From the NCBI GenBank assembly GCA_937871585.1, contig CALMPJ010000156.1, positions 1-32,608 of the forward strand: DNA of 32,608 bases. Direction: 5' to 3'. Both the position numbers and the translations under genes were made by a program. Below the pieces are notes generated by a model. That model worked only from the letters and a program-made list of their open reading frames with translations, had not been told where the DNA came from and did no database searches. The stretch is from an uncultured Acidobacteriota bacterium (lineage in GTDB: Bacteria > Acidobacteriota > Blastocatellia > Pyrinomonadales > Pyrinomonadaceae). Position 1 is the first letter of the stretch. Each line of letters begins with the position of its first letter. Of this stretch, positions 16,034 to 24,802 are shown in pieces.

Positions 16034-16606
16034 TTAGTGACAGCGTCCGTGCGACTGCTGCAGTAGTTCTATTAGTTCTTTATCAAAACGGCCGCCGTCA
16101 ACCGCTACGACCATGTGCGAAATACGCGGCATCGGACCGGTGAGCTTCGCCTTTTGGACGTTATCATCAAACGGTCTGTCACCAAGATCGAGACCGATAC
16201 GAAGCTCGCCTTTCTTGATATTGACCGCTCCGAACTCGCGATTCTCCAGCACCGAGACATATGTCTTTTTCGGTAGAAAAGTCGCATCAGGAAAGTTCTT
16301 CGATATGAAAGCGACGAATTCATCATAAAGAGGCCGCATATCTTCGTTCTTGCCGAATTGATCATCGAGCAATCCGTCGGTGCTTTGATAGACAGGTTTG
16401 CCGCCATTGGCTTGAATTGCGGCCAGCATTGAAGCCTGCATATGGTTGAACTTATGCTCGTCTTTGAGCCAAGCGATGACTTCGTTTCGCTTCTTACTGC
16501 CGTAACCGTCGACGACTTTGAGCCATGCGGCTAGGTCTTTACCTGTTTCGGCCTTAATGCCGTCCATGAATTCTTTTTCAAATTCGCCTGATGTCTTCTG
16601 TGCCAT
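16034..16606 (-). CDS. DUF4287/DUF5655 protein
   Basis: The 190-residue cytoplasmic protein has an N-terminal DUF4287-like part at about residues 8-70 (AETGKDLAAWLKVVDGYG, VIAWLKDEHKFNHMQASML) and a C-terminal DUF5655-like part at about 85-190 (PLYDEFVAFISKNFPDA, KTYVSVLENREFGAVNI, LRIGLDLGDRP). The pair of domains is known from many soil bacteria but has no established function. There is no signal peptide. The tail has a short HGRCH. It lies in the minus-strand run from rpiB; the gap to the AraC gene (62 bases) leaves room for its own promoter. Confidence 0.8.
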   Translation of the reverse strand: MAQKTSGEFEKEFMDGIKAETGKDLAAWLKVVDGYGSKKRNEVIAWLKDEHKFNHMQASMLAAIQANGGKPVYQSTDGLLDDQFGKNEDMRPLYDEFVAFISKNFPDATFLPKKTYVSVLENREFGAVNIKKGELRIGLDLGDRPFDDNVQKAKLTGPMPRISHMVVAVDGGRFDKELIELLQQSHGRCH

Positions 16607-16668
16607 AATTCCTCCGATTCAAGCTCAGGTTATCGAAAAATATCTACCGCGTATTGGAAAAAATTTAC

Positions 16669-17487
16669 CTAACCGACCGGAATGTAGTTCTGGTAGTTCG
16701 TGTGTATCTTCGAATATTGCTCCGGCGTGAATCCCGAAAAATGCTTGAAATCGTTAATGAAATGCGATTGGTCATAGAACCCGCAATCCAACGCAATCGT
16801 TCGCCAGTCGTGTTCGGTTGCAGCATCGATCGTCGAAACAGCCTTCTGGAATCGCATGATCTTCAAATATGCCTTTGGCGTCACGCCTACTGACCTTTTG
16901 AACATATCGATGAAATGTTTCTGCGAATAACCGATCTGGTGGTTCATTCGGGAGATCGAGATCGCGTCCGGACGCTCGCTCATTTCCGTTACCGCAAACG
17001 CAACGCACGGATCAAGGTCGAGTTGTGACCGAAATTCACTTAAAAGGAAATCTTCGACGACGCGAAACCTTTCTGCGAAGTCATCTATCTCAAGCAATTG
17101 CTCACGCAGCGAGCCAAGGTCACGGCCCCAAACCAGATCGGCATCGACAACGCTGTCTTTGATCTCGTTCATTGGGAATGGAAAGAAAGACGAAGCTCGA
17201 CCCTTCTTGAACGAGATCACCATCATTTCTGAATCAGTGCCCGAAGGTATTGTGATCGGTTCAGTTCGTAAACCAGATGCCCAAACACGATTGCACGCCT
17301 GTATCTCTTTAAGGCTGTTGTTGTCGTATATGAATTGCGGCCGGTCGTGAAAATCGATCAATATCTCAACGTCGCCATTTGGCAAGAAGCGATCGACATT
17401 GTGCTCGTGTTGAACGCCTTTGAAATAGACAAATACCTCGATGAACTCATTGAGTGGATATCGCGGTATGTGTATCTGATGAAGCAT
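16669..17487 (-). CDS. AraC-family transcriptional regulator
   Basis: The 272-residue product has a C-terminal AraC double helix-turn-helix at about residues 165-265, with ISRMNHQIGYSQKHFIDMFKR in the first helix pair, GVTPKAYLKIMRFQKA between, and IALDCGFYDQSHFINDFKHF plus FSGFTPEQYSK in the second, the standard family signature. The N-terminal part (HIPRYPLNEFIEVFVYFKG, FLPNGDVEILIDFHD, WASGLRTEPITI) matches the DUF6597-type sensor. The ligand is unknown. The gene begins 8 bases after the FMN reductase stop, so it is probably transcribed with rpiB and the reductase and may control them or a remote target. Confidence 0.9.
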   Translation of the reverse strand: MLHQIHIPRYPLNEFIEVFVYFKGVQHEHNVDRFLPNGDVEILIDFHDRPQFIYDNNSLKEIQACNRVWASGLRTEPITIPSGTDSEMMVISFKKGRASSFFPFPMNEIKDSVVDADLVWGRDLGSLREQLLEIDDFAERFRVVEDFLLSEFRSQLDLDPCVAFAVTEMSERPDAISISRMNHQIGYSQKHFIDMFKRSVGVTPKAYLKIMRFQKAVSTIDAATEHDWRTIALDCGFYDQSHFINDFKHFSGFTPEQYSKIHTNYQNYIPVG

Positions 17488-17495
17488 TAGCTCAT

Positions 17496-18059
17496 CTAAC
17501 CTAACTTATGCACCAGGTTTGCACCAAGGCTTTCGAGGACGGCTTTCATTTTCTCATCGGTCATTTCGGAACCATCGCCATCGAATTTCTGCGAAACAAA
17601 AGGAACTGCAACTTCCATCGGAAGTACGTGAACAGCGAGTATGGTCAGAACACCGCGAAGATGAGCCAGGCACCGTAGACCACCAAACTGTCCAGGCGAT
17701 GCCGTCATCAAAGCCGCCCATTTTCCCTTCACAGGTTCGTACGGCTTGTACTTGTCGTTGCTGCGAGATACCCAATCGATTGCGTTTTTGAGGCCGCCGG
17801 GAATCGAGCCATTGTATTCCGGCGAAGCGATCAAAAATCCGTCATGTCCTGCCATCACGTCCTGCAAGCGCAACGCATTCTCATCAAATGCTCCGTCGCT
17901 TTGCATGTCAGCATCGTAGATCGGCAGCGGAAAGTCGCGAAGATCGATCGTCGTCACCTCAGCTCCCGCCGCACGAGCGCCTTCTACCGCGACTGCCAAG
18001 ACTCGTTTGTTGTATGAATGTTCGCGGTAGCTGCCCGCGAAGGCTAGTATTTTCGGCAT
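17496..18059 (-). CDS. NADPH-dependent FMN reductase family protein
   Basis: The 187-residue flavodoxin-fold oxidoreductase has the FMN phosphate loop ILAFAGSYREHSYNKRV near the N-terminus, IDLRDFPLPIYDAD, and the flavin-ring loop SPEYNGSIPGGLKNAIDWVSR, all typical of NAD(P)H-dependent FMN/quinone/chromate reductases (PF03358). ATG 18059 gives the normal start; a longer start at 18086 would overlap rpiB. Substrate is unknown. It lies 4 bases after the rpiB stop in the same operon. Confidence 0.93.
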   Translation of the reverse strand: MPKILAFAGSYREHSYNKRVLAVAVEGARAAGAEVTTIDLRDFPLPIYDADMQSDGAFDENALRLQDVMAGHDGFLIASPEYNGSIPGGLKNAIDWVSRSNDKYKPYEPVKGKWAALMTASPGQFGGLRCLAHLRGVLTILAVHVLPMEVAVPFVSQKFDGDGSEMTDEKMKAVLESLGANLVHKLG

Positions 18060-18063
18060 ATTC

Positions 18064-18513
18064 TTAGCAAAGGTCGTCTTTCTCAATTCCGGTTATCTTA
18101 TCGACTCGATTCGCGTGTCTTCCGCCTTCGAAATCTGCACTAAACCATGCCTTCACGATGTCGGGAATTGTGCCTTCCGGTGACGTTCGCCAACCAACGG
18201 CTAGGACATTAGCGTTGTTGTGCTGCCGCGCCAAACGCGCAGTCTCTTCGTTCCAGGCGACGGCGGCGCGGATGCCGTTTACTTTGTTCGCCGAGATCGC
18301 CATTCCGGTGCCTGAGCCACACACGAGAATTCCCTGATCGAACTCACCTTTTGCTACTGCCTCGGCTACCTTACGAGCATAGTCGGGGTAGTCTACCGAA
18401 TCCGGCGAGTTCGTCCCCATATCCGCATATTCGACGCCAATATCGTCAAGAACTGTCTTTATCAGTTCTTTTCCTTCGAAACCCGCGTGATCGGCTCCAA
18501 TTGCTATTTTCAT
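18064..18513 (-). CDS. rpiB: Ribose-5-phosphate isomerase B
   Basis: It interconverts ribulose-5-phosphate and ribose-5-phosphate in the pentose phosphate pathway. The 149-residue product begins MKIAIGADHAGFEGKE, where Asp8 and His9 of the ADHAG motif contact the substrate. The loop VCGSGTGMAISANKV has the catalytic Cys, and NEETARLARQHNNANVLAVGWR closes the site. First gene of a minus-strand run (rpiB, FMN reductase, AraC regulator), divergent from the thioredoxin-like gene across 127 bases. Confidence 0.96.
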   Translation of the reverse strand: MKIAIGADHAGFEGKELIKTVLDDIGVEYADMGTNSPDSVDYPDYARKVAEAVAKGEFDQGILVCGSGTGMAISANKVNGIRAAVAWNEETARLARQHNNANVLAVGWRTSPEGTIPDIVKAWFSADFEGGRHANRVDKITGIEKDDLC

Positions 18514-18640
18514 ATCTCAAGTCTAACTCACGTCGCAAAAATTGCGAATGTTCTCGCGGACAACCAAAAAACTTTGCAAGAACTCAAAGTCCATACGTTC
18601 TAACGAAAAACCGTATTCACGGTGCAGGAGACATTTCACT

Positions 18641-19939
18641 ATGAAGAACTTTCTTTTCGCGGCACTTTTCTCGGCTCTTTTGTTTGTCGGCTCGAGCCAC
18701 GCTGCCACCGTCGACGAACTCGTTAATGACGCTGTTTCTGACAACAAGTCGGTCGCCACGGCGTCGATCGCAGAACTTCGCTCGATGGGCACCGTCGGCC
18801 TTGACGCTTTGTTCGTCAAGTATGCTGCTGAGATCGAACGGTTCAAAAAAGACGGCGTTGTCGATGCTGAATGGCAAAAGATCGCAACGGCACTCGACTC
18901 GGTCGCGATGCAAAAGGACGCATATGCCTCGCACCTGTTCTGGTACACTGACATCGAAGAAGCCAAACGCGCTGCCGATAAGAAGAATCGTCCGATCTTG
19001 TCGCTTCGCCTGCTCGGCAATCTTGACGAAGAATTTTCCTGCGCCAACAGCCGATTGTTTCGCTCAATTCTCTATCCAAACGCTCAGGTTTCGCAGTATC
19101 TTCGTGATAACTACATCTTGCACTGGAAATCGGTTCGCCCTGCACCGCGGATCACGATCGATTTTGGCGATGGCCGCAAGATCGAACGAACGATCACAGG
19201 CAATTCGATCCACTATATTCTCAGTGCCGACGGCACTATCATCGAGGCTCTGCCCGGACTTTACAGCCCGACCGGATTCTTGACCTACCTGATGGAAGGC
19301 CGCAGGGTCGATAAGCTCGCCGGCCAATTGCTGCCCGAATCGCGTGCACGAGCGTTCATGAAATATCGCCAGCTCAGCTTTAACCAAATAAAGGCAAAGC
19401 GGAACAAGGTAGTTGCGGCGTCCGGCGTCAAACTAACTGAACCGGCAATATCACCGAACGGCGGGCTCGTTGCACCGACCGCAATAACCGCAGCTCCGGT
19501 TGCGATGGCGAAGATGATGGTTGTTGACGAATATTCGTTGCTTCGCGTTTATGACGATTTTGCAAAATTCGAAGCATCGGTCGGATTCGACGATTGGCTC
19601 AAACTCTCCGGCTATTATTCGCCGATACGAAAGCTCGATGACAACAGCATCTCGTTCATTCGCCGTCAGAACTCAAAAACGGGCCTATCGGAGCAGGAAT
19701 TCGGTGCTTTGTTCGCAAAGCTCGATAGTTTTATCGCACTCGACACCACACGGAACGATTTTCTGTACCACACAAAGCTTTACGAATGGCTGAACTCGGA
19801 TCGCGGCAATGAGAACCTCGAGGAATTCAACGCCCGCGTCTATGCCGACATTTTCAAAACGCCCGGTACCGACAAATGGCTCGGCCTTTACGCGAGCGAC
19901 GTTTATACGGCACTCGATGGAAATGGAATTATAAAGTAG
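18641..19939 (+). CDS. Exported thioredoxin-fold-like protein
   Basis: The 432-residue product from ATG 18641, which has GGAG about 10 bases upstream, starts with a signal peptide (KNFLFAALFSALLFVGSSHA). A helical region follows. A central domain at about residues 100-235 resembles a thioredoxin-like fold: HLFWYTDIEEAKRAADKKNRPILSL patterns as in TlpA/DUF255-like proteins, then CANSRLF with a single Cys in place of CXXC, FGDGRKIERTITGNS and ALPGLYSP. The C-terminal helical part carries an Ala/Pro-rich linker (PTAITAAPVAMAK). With only one Cys in the site, a reductase role is unlikely. I cannot name the function. Upstream ATGs at 18542 would add residues before the signal and are rejected. Confidence 0.75.
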   Translation: MKNFLFAALFSALLFVGSSHAATVDELVNDAVSDNKSVATASIAELRSMGTVGLDALFVKYAAEIERFKKDGVVDAEWQKIATALDSVAMQKDAYASHLFWYTDIEEAKRAADKKNRPILSLRLLGNLDEEFSCANSRLFRSILYPNAQVSQYLRDNYILHWKSVRPAPRITIDFGDGRKIERTITGNSIHYILSADGTIIEALPGLYSPTGFLTYLMEGRRVDKLAGQLLPESRARAFMKYRQLSFNQIKAKRNKVVAASGVKLTEPAISPNGGLVAPTAITAAPVAMAKMMVVDEYSLLRVYDDFAKFEASVGFDDWLKLSGYYSPIRKLDDNSISFIRRQNSKTGLSEQEFGALFAKLDSFIALDTTRNDFLYHTKLYEWLNSDRGNENLEEFNARVYADIFKTPGTDKWLGLYASDVYTALDGNGIIK

Positions 19940-20260
19940 TTAACCATGGCCTGCTCCCACAGGCTGTTGTTATCAAATTACAGCGCACTTAACATCAATT
20001 TCCACAGTCAGTTACGAGAAAAATCTGCGCTACCCGCAAAAACGCAACCTCAAACGCGAAAAAATCCATAACGAATGCTTATAATGCCCAAAAACACAGG
20101 TCTAAATTGTCAAAGATCTCATCGCTAGTTGCGACTGTTGCCTATTATATCATATATGCAACGTCACGCAAGTGTTTTTGCGTCGTACTCATCCACGACA
20201 ACGGAATCGAAATACTTGGACGCACGCATCAAAACACCATATAATCGTCGTACGGGATTG
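19940..20260. other. 321-base intergenic region with promoter elements only
   Basis: It holds a small hairpin GCCTG-CTCCCA-CAGGC (19949-19964) without a proper T-run, a lone TATAAT at 20080-20085, an AT-rich inverted repeat GTTGC...GCAAC around TATTATATCATATAT (about 20137-20162), and the promoter listed at 20216. No gene is seen. Confidence 0.5.
20216..20245 (+). promoter_or_regulatory. Promoter of the trypsin-TPR gene
   Basis: TTGGAC (20216-20221) lies 18 bases before a perfect TATAAT (20240-20245). Transcription would start near 20252, only about 9 bases before ATG 20261, which supports that start and implies a very short leader. Confidence 0.6.
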
Positions 20261-21688
20261 ATGGTAAAAGCTTTCATCACAATTTTTGTCCTTTCTTTCG
20301 CATTCGTGGGCAAAGCGACGGCACAAGATTTCTTGCCTGAGCTAGTGAAACGCATCAAACCGTCAGCCGTCGCGATCGAAACTTTCGATTCAAAAGGCAC
20401 TGTGCTTTCGCGTGGAAGCGGCTTTTTTGTCGCTTCCGATCGGATAATCACCAACCGTCATGTGATCGAAAAGGCGGCGCGCGTCGAAGCTCACCTGCTG
20501 GACGGACGAAAGATCGTGGCGAAAGGCGTGCTTGCCATCGATGGCGAAGGAGACCTTGCGTTGCTGCAGATCGACGTGCCGCGGCCATTCGTTTCGCCGC
20601 TTCCGATCGTACGAAACGTGCCTCAGGAAGGCGAATCTATAGTTGTAATTGGTAATCCTTTTGGGCTCGAAGGTTCCGTTTCGAACGGCATCGTCTCGGC
20701 CGTTCGCGAGATCTCAGGCTATGGAAAGATCATACAGATAACGGCATCGATCTCGCCGGGATCGTCTGGTTCGCCGGTCGTGAACATGGCCGGGCAAGTG
20801 ATCGGCATCGCAACACTACAGGCCGCCGAAGGGCAGAATTTGAACTTCGCCGTGCCGTCAGATCGCATTGCTCAATTGAAAGTCAGCGAGGTTCAGACTT
20901 TCACAGCGATGAATTCTGAGGCTCAAAAGAACAAACGTTCCGGTGCCGAGCGTTTGTATTCGCAAGGCCTCGCACAGCTTTCGAGAGACGATTATCAGCG
21001 GGCACTTCCCTTTTTCGAACGTGCCGTCGAGGCTGATCCAAATTACGCCGAGGCGTGGTATCAGGCAGGCTATTGTTACGGTGCCGTTGGTCGGCACACA
21101 GAGGCATTGCGAGCGTCGCGTCAGGCCGCGAAGCTACGTCCGGATTGGGCAGCGTCGTTCATCAACATCGGTGTTTCTAGCTATGCTCTTGGTTCGTACA
21201 AGGACGCCGCCGATGCATTTAGACAAGCGATCAGGCTCGACGAAAATGAACCTGAAACACATTACTTGCTTGGAACAGCGTTGGGAAAACAGAACCGAAC
21301 CGATGAAGAGGTTCTTGAGTACAGACGTACGCTCGTCCTAAAACCAGACCATCCGCAAGCGATCGAAAAGCTGGGACTTGCATTGTTCAAATTGAAAAGA
21401 TTTGCCGAGGCAGCGACGGCGTTCGAGCAGCTTCGCTCGTATAAACCGGACGCCAAGACCTACAATTACCTTGGCGAAAGCCTACTGGAAACAGGTAAAC
21501 CGGACGAAGCTATCGACGCCCTCAACACCGCGCTCGGCTACGACAGCGAATTCGCCAAGGCTCGATTCAACCTCGGCCGCGCCTACCTAAAACAAGGCAA
21601 CAAAGACCTCGCCACAATGCAATACGAAATGCTCCGCAGCTCAAAAAGCGACTGGGCAGATCGGCTTTACGTTTTGATAAATCCTTAG
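20261..21688 (+). CDS. Exported trypsin-like (HtrA-type) protease with C-terminal TPR repeats
   Basis: The 475-residue product has a signal peptide (VKAFITIFVLSFAFVGKATA). A trypsin-like HtrA catalytic domain spans about residues 25-215 with the complete triad His67 (TNRHVIE), Asp98 (GEGDLALLQ) and Ser169 (PGSSGSPVV). From about residue 225 to the end come seven TPR repeats (ALPFFERAVEADPNYAEAWYQAG, AFRQAIRLDENEPETHYLLG and so on). The PDZ domains normal in DegP/DegQ are replaced by TPRs, which suggests delivery or sensing by a protein partner. It acts in the periplasm. An upstream in-frame ATG at 20156 gives no signal peptide. The stop overlaps the convergent pilin-like gene (TTAG). Confidence 0.93.
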   Translation: MVKAFITIFVLSFAFVGKATAQDFLPELVKRIKPSAVAIETFDSKGTVLSRGSGFFVASDRIITNRHVIEKAARVEAHLLDGRKIVAKGVLAIDGEGDLALLQIDVPRPFVSPLPIVRNVPQEGESIVVIGNPFGLEGSVSNGIVSAVREISGYGKIIQITASISPGSSGSPVVNMAGQVIGIATLQAAEGQNLNFAVPSDRIAQLKVSEVQTFTAMNSEAQKNKRSGAERLYSQGLAQLSRDDYQRALPFFERAVEADPNYAEAWYQAGYCYGAVGRHTEALRASRQAAKLRPDWAASFINIGVSSYALGSYKDAADAFRQAIRLDENEPETHYLLGTALGKQNRTDEEVLEYRRTLVLKPDHPQAIEKLGLALFKLKRFAEAATAFEQLRSYKPDAKTYNYLGESLLETGKPDEAIDALNTALGYDSEFAKARFNLGRAYLKQGNKDLATMQYEMLRSSKSDWADRLYVLINP

Positions 21689-22506
21689 TTATTCACCGGC
21701 GGATCTGTCGGCCCGGCCGGCAGTCCGTTCTTATCCGCACCTCGAAGCACGCCGGTCTCATCAATGTAGAAAGATCGAACGCCGGATCGTCCGTAAGTGT
21801 GCGGAGTGATCCGAACCGTGAACCTTGCAGGATCGGTCGTTGTCGATGGCGTTGCCGTAAATTCGGCGACATACCCTCGCCAAATGTACGACAGTATAAA
21901 TCCGGTCTGCACTATATTGGCGTTGTAGAGTTGGGTCGGGGTGCCGTACTGGCCTGCTCCGTACGTCGCTTGGTAGGTCATCTGACCGCTATGTATCGTC
22001 CGCATTGACAACATAGCCATGTTCTCGTTTTCGGAACGGATCGACGTTCCACAAGGCTCGATGACTCGATCGCTGATGGTGGCATCTCGACCGCGACGAT
22101 CAGCTCCGCGAATATCGCAGCTTTCGTTCATGTAGAACGACAAGGCTCTCGGCCTGGGAATCGACGGCGTCGCGTAAACATCATATCCCGGCTGCATTGT
22201 CGCCGTTGCGGCACGAGTTGTTACAACAAATCGATAGCCATATCGCTGTCCACCGGCAATCATTGCATCAATCAGGTCGGCCTGCTGCAAGGCGGCGAGA
22301 TTTCCATAATTGCCGTTGCCGAATGCATTTCGATAGGTCATCTCGGCCGAATGAAGCGTCCGAAGAGCATTCAACGCAAGATGCTCATTCGCTGTCATAG
22401 TCCAAGGCTCGACAAAATTGTCTGCTTGTTCTCTTGTCTGCGAATTGACTGAAACGAAAAGTGAAACGGCCAAAACCGTCGTTGCAAATAGTCTGCAAAA
22501 CTTCAT
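21685..22506 (-). CDS. Exported protein with two tandem pilin-like globular domains
   Basis: The 273-residue product from ATG 22506 has a perfect GGGAGG ribosome site 6 bases upstream. A normal signal peptide (KFCRLFATTVLAVSLFVSVNSQ) is followed by two copies of a domain of about 105-115 residues. Copy 1 carries NEHLALNALRTLHSAEMTY, GNYGNLAALQQADLIDAMI and ALSFYMNESCDIRGADRRGR. Copy 2 carries NENMAMLSMRTIHSGQMTY, GQYGTPTQLYNANIVQTGF and RSFYIDETGVLRGADKNGL. The start of each repeat resembles the helix region of type IV-like pseudopilin head domains seen in Acidobacteriota, without the prepilin cleavage motif and hydrophobic N-helix. So it is secreted rather than a fibre subunit. Function unknown; the domain relationship is inferred by eye. 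Confidence 0.75.
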   Translation of the reverse strand: MKFCRLFATTVLAVSLFVSVNSQTREQADNFVEPWTMTANEHLALNALRTLHSAEMTYRNAFGNGNYGNLAALQQADLIDAMIAGGQRYGYRFVVTTRAATATMQPGYDVYATPSIPRPRALSFYMNESCDIRGADRRGRDATISDRVIEPCGTSIRSENENMAMLSMRTIHSGQMTYQATYGAGQYGTPTQLYNANIVQTGFILSYIWRGYVAEFTATPSTTTDPARFTVRITPHTYGRSGVRSFYIDETGVLRGADKNGLPAGPTDPPVNN

Positions 22507-22588
22507 GACTGACCTCCCAGGACCGGAAATAGGCAGGAAATGCCAAACGTAGTTTAACATTTGCGAGAGTCTTCGTTCAAGAGTTTTT

Positions 22589-23338
22589 CTAATGCTGTCG
22601 ATCGATCAAGCTCGCGACAAAACCGGCGCCGAAGCCATTGTCTATGTTAACGACGGTGACGTTTGAGGAACAGGAATTGAGCATTCCTAATAACGCAGCG
22701 ACGCCGCCGAATGAGGCTCCGTAGCCGATGCTGGTTGGGACTCCGATCACGGGAACGCTAACCAAACCGCCGACGACCGACGGCAAAGCGCCTTCCATTC
22801 CGGCGGCAACAATTACGGCTGAGGCATTTTGCAACGTTTCGCGTTGAGCGATAATGCGATGAACACCGGCGACACCGACATCCCAAATTCGAACAACGCG
22901 GCTGCCCATTGCCTCGGCTGTCAAAGCAGCTTCTTCAGCGACCGGAATGTCGCTCGTACCTGCGGTGACGACGGCGATCTCACGCGTTCCCTTTGGTTCG
23001 CGGTCGCGAATTATTCGAATGAGCTTCGCCGATTCGTGCCATTCGGCATCGCTGGTCACGTTGCGAATATCTCCGAAAACTTCGGCTGTCGTGCGAGTGA
23101 TGAGTACGTTTGGCGAGCGTTCGATAAGCTTTTCGTAGATCGCGACGATCTGCTCTTTGGTCTTGCCAAAACCAAAGATAACCTCAGGAAAACCTTGGCG
23201 TGAGGCACGGGCGTGATCTACTTTCGTATGCCCGAGGTCTTCGTATGAGAGCGACCTTATTTGCTCGACGGCTGAATCTGCCGAGACACCGCCGGACGAA
23301 AACAGTTCAAGGATAGATATGATATCGTTGCTATTCAC
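22589..23338 (-). CDS. larB: Nickel-pincer cofactor biosynthesis protein LarB
   Basis: LarB carboxylates and hydrolyses nicotinic acid adenine dinucleotide, the first step to the nickel-pincer cofactor of lactate racemase and related enzymes. The 249-residue length is normal. Visible signatures: [20 protein letters not shown], the PurE-like C-terminal domain with [61 protein letters not shown] and [10 protein letters not shown]. LarC, LarE and a LarA are not in the window. It is divergent from ubiX with about 80 bases between starts; the enzyme may serve a LarA homologue elsewhere. Confidence 0.95.
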   Translation of the reverse strand: MNSNDIISILELFSSGGVSADSAVEQIRSLSYEDLGHTKVDHARASRQGFPEVIFGFGKTKEQIVAIYEKLIERSPNVLITRTTAEVFGDIRNVTSDAEWHESAKLIRIIRDREPKGTREIAVVTAGTSDIPVAEEAALTAEAMGSRVVRIWDVGVAGVHRIIAQRETLQNASAVIVAAGMEGALPSVVGGLVSVPVIGVPTSIGYGASFGGVAALLGMLNSCSSNVTVVNIDNGFGAGFVASLIDRQH

Positions 23339-23383
23339 TTAAAGAAGAATCCGTAATTTTGCGATGACAATCAAGTGCCGTGT

Positions 23384-23411
23384 TTGATTACGCTAAACAA
23401 AATCATAGAAT
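23384..23411 (+). promoter_or_regulatory. Promoter of ubiX, leaderless candidate
   Basis: TTGATT (23384-23389), 16 bases, then TAGAAT (23406-23411). The predicted start (about 23418) coincides with the ATG at 23419, and no ribosome site is visible, so the message may be leaderless. Confidence 0.5.
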
Positions 23412-23418
23412 TTGAGTT

Positions 23419-24033
23419 ATGGACCTAACAGTCGCGATCACCGGAGCCTCGGGCACGATCTACGCAAAGCGAACGCTGCAGTTGCTGGCGGCGAACGGTG
23501 TTGTCGAGACGATAAATCTGATCGTCTCGCCGACGGCTGAGGTCGTCGCTCAGGTCGAGACCGGCGAGAACATCCGAAATGCCAACGCTGAAAAGATCAA
23601 CAAATGGCTAGGCCTCGACGCCGGTTCAAAACTGATCAGATATTGGAGACTCGACAATTTTGCCGCGAGGCCCTCGTCAGGCTCTTACAAACAAGCAGGC
23701 ATGATCGTCGTTCCGTGTTCGATGGGCACGCTCGGAGCGATCGCGAGCGGGGCAGGAACGAACCTGATTCATCGAGCAGCTGACGTTTGCTTGAAAGAGC
23801 GCCGGAAGCTTGTTTTGGTGCCGCGTGAGACGCCGTATAACTCAATTCACCTTGAGAATATGCTGCGTCTGTCCCACGCCGGAGCACAGATCTTACCGGC
23901 TAGCCCGGGCTTTTACCACAAGCCGCAGACGATCGACGACCTTGTCGAGCATCTATGTTTCCGCATTCTCGATCAGTTCGATATTCCGCATCCGACGCAT
24001 TCAGCGTGGACCGGAAACGAAGTACCTAATTGA
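23419..24033 (+). CDS. ubiX: Flavin prenyltransferase UbiX
   Basis: It joins dimethylallyl phosphate to FMN to make prenyl-FMN for UbiD-type decarboxylases. The 204-residue product has the N-terminal flavin loop VAITGASGTIYAKRTL, the VVPCSMGTLGAIASG segment, the KLVLVPRETPYNSIHLENMLRL signature and PASPGFYHKPQTIDDLVEH near the end, all typical. In an organism that makes menaquinone by the futalosine route (mqnD lies 1.6 kb downstream), prenyl-FMN would serve the UbiD-like MqnL step; this link is inferred. The end overlaps the convergent glycosidase remnant by 8 bases. Confidence 0.95.
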   Translation: MDLTVAITGASGTIYAKRTLQLLAANGVVETINLIVSPTAEVVAQVETGENIRNANAEKINKWLGLDAGSKLIRYWRLDNFAARPSSGSYKQAGMIVVPCSMGTLGAIASGAGTNLIHRAADVCLKERRKLVLVPRETPYNSIHLENMLRLSHAGAQILPASPGFYHKPQTIDDLVEHLCFRILDQFDIPHPTHSAWTGNEVPN

Positions 24034-24802
24034 GTTTCACCAGCCGAACGTTGCCCGTCAGACCGGAAGGCAGCACTTGGATCTTCTCCATCTCCTGCGG
24101 CTGAAAACGCTCGCCGTATCGAAGGTTAAGCAGCTTGTAATCAGGCAATCGACGGCCCGCCATATAGTTGAGAGCCGTGTTTCCGACAACAACTTTGATC
24201 TTGTTCTCGCCCATCTTGAGCATCGACGAAACGTCGAGTCGATAAGGCGGAGACCAGAGCGAACCAGCTCTTTCGCCGTTGATATAGATCACTGCGGCCT
24301 CGCGGATCGGCGGTTCGAGCCACGTACGCATTCCGTTTCGCAGGTTCTGCTCGGGCAATAGAACTGATTCGCCAAAATCTAACACAACAGCTTTGCCGTT
24401 TCGTAAAAACGCATCAGTGATATCGATGTTTCGTTCATATGTCGCTTCGCCGGAGAAATGTCGAGTCGCCTCATCGTCGGCCCATGACTTGAGTTTTGAC
24501 AACGTAGTCGGCATCGCTGAGCCGTACTTAACTGTCCAATCTGAGTTCAGGTCGATCAATTCGCCGTCCGCGAGTTGCGGCTGAGACGGTGCGGTCGAGT
24601 TCTTCGCAAACACCACGACAAACGAGCGATAGCTCTCGAAATCGAGTGCAACTTCGGTCGACGAGGCATCGGAACGAACGACATTCGCTGCCACTTGTTT
24701 GCCATTGATCGCGTCCCATACCTCAGGTTTGCCGCTTGCTCGGAACGCGATCTGTACCTTGCGAGGTTGATTCGACGTATTCGCGACAAAGTAAACATCG
24801 CT
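24026..24802 (-). pseudogene. 3' remnant of a large glycoside hydrolase (GH106/GH2-like C-terminus)
   Basis: An open frame of 258 codons without a credible start holds the C-terminal beta-sandwich parts of a GH106 or related rhamnosidase-like enzyme, usually about 1000 residues: DVYFVANTSNQPRKVQIAF, VWDAINGKQV, then the GH2-like carbohydrate-binding domain with SWADDEATRHFSGEATYER, AVIYINGERAGSLWSPPYRLD and GENKIKVVVGNTALNYMAGRR. An in-frame TAA (24803-24805) cuts it off upstream. Directly beyond, the next frame reads HERPADKA before a further TAA, which would continue the protein after a one-base insertion, so the gene is frameshifted and truncated. GTG 24694 is not a convincing start. The catalytic part is missing from the window. 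Confidence 0.75.

Noticed and set aside
20129..20260. Upstream start for the trypsin-TPR gene
   Set aside because: It would bury the signal peptide 44 residues inside and includes the promoter at 20216-20245.
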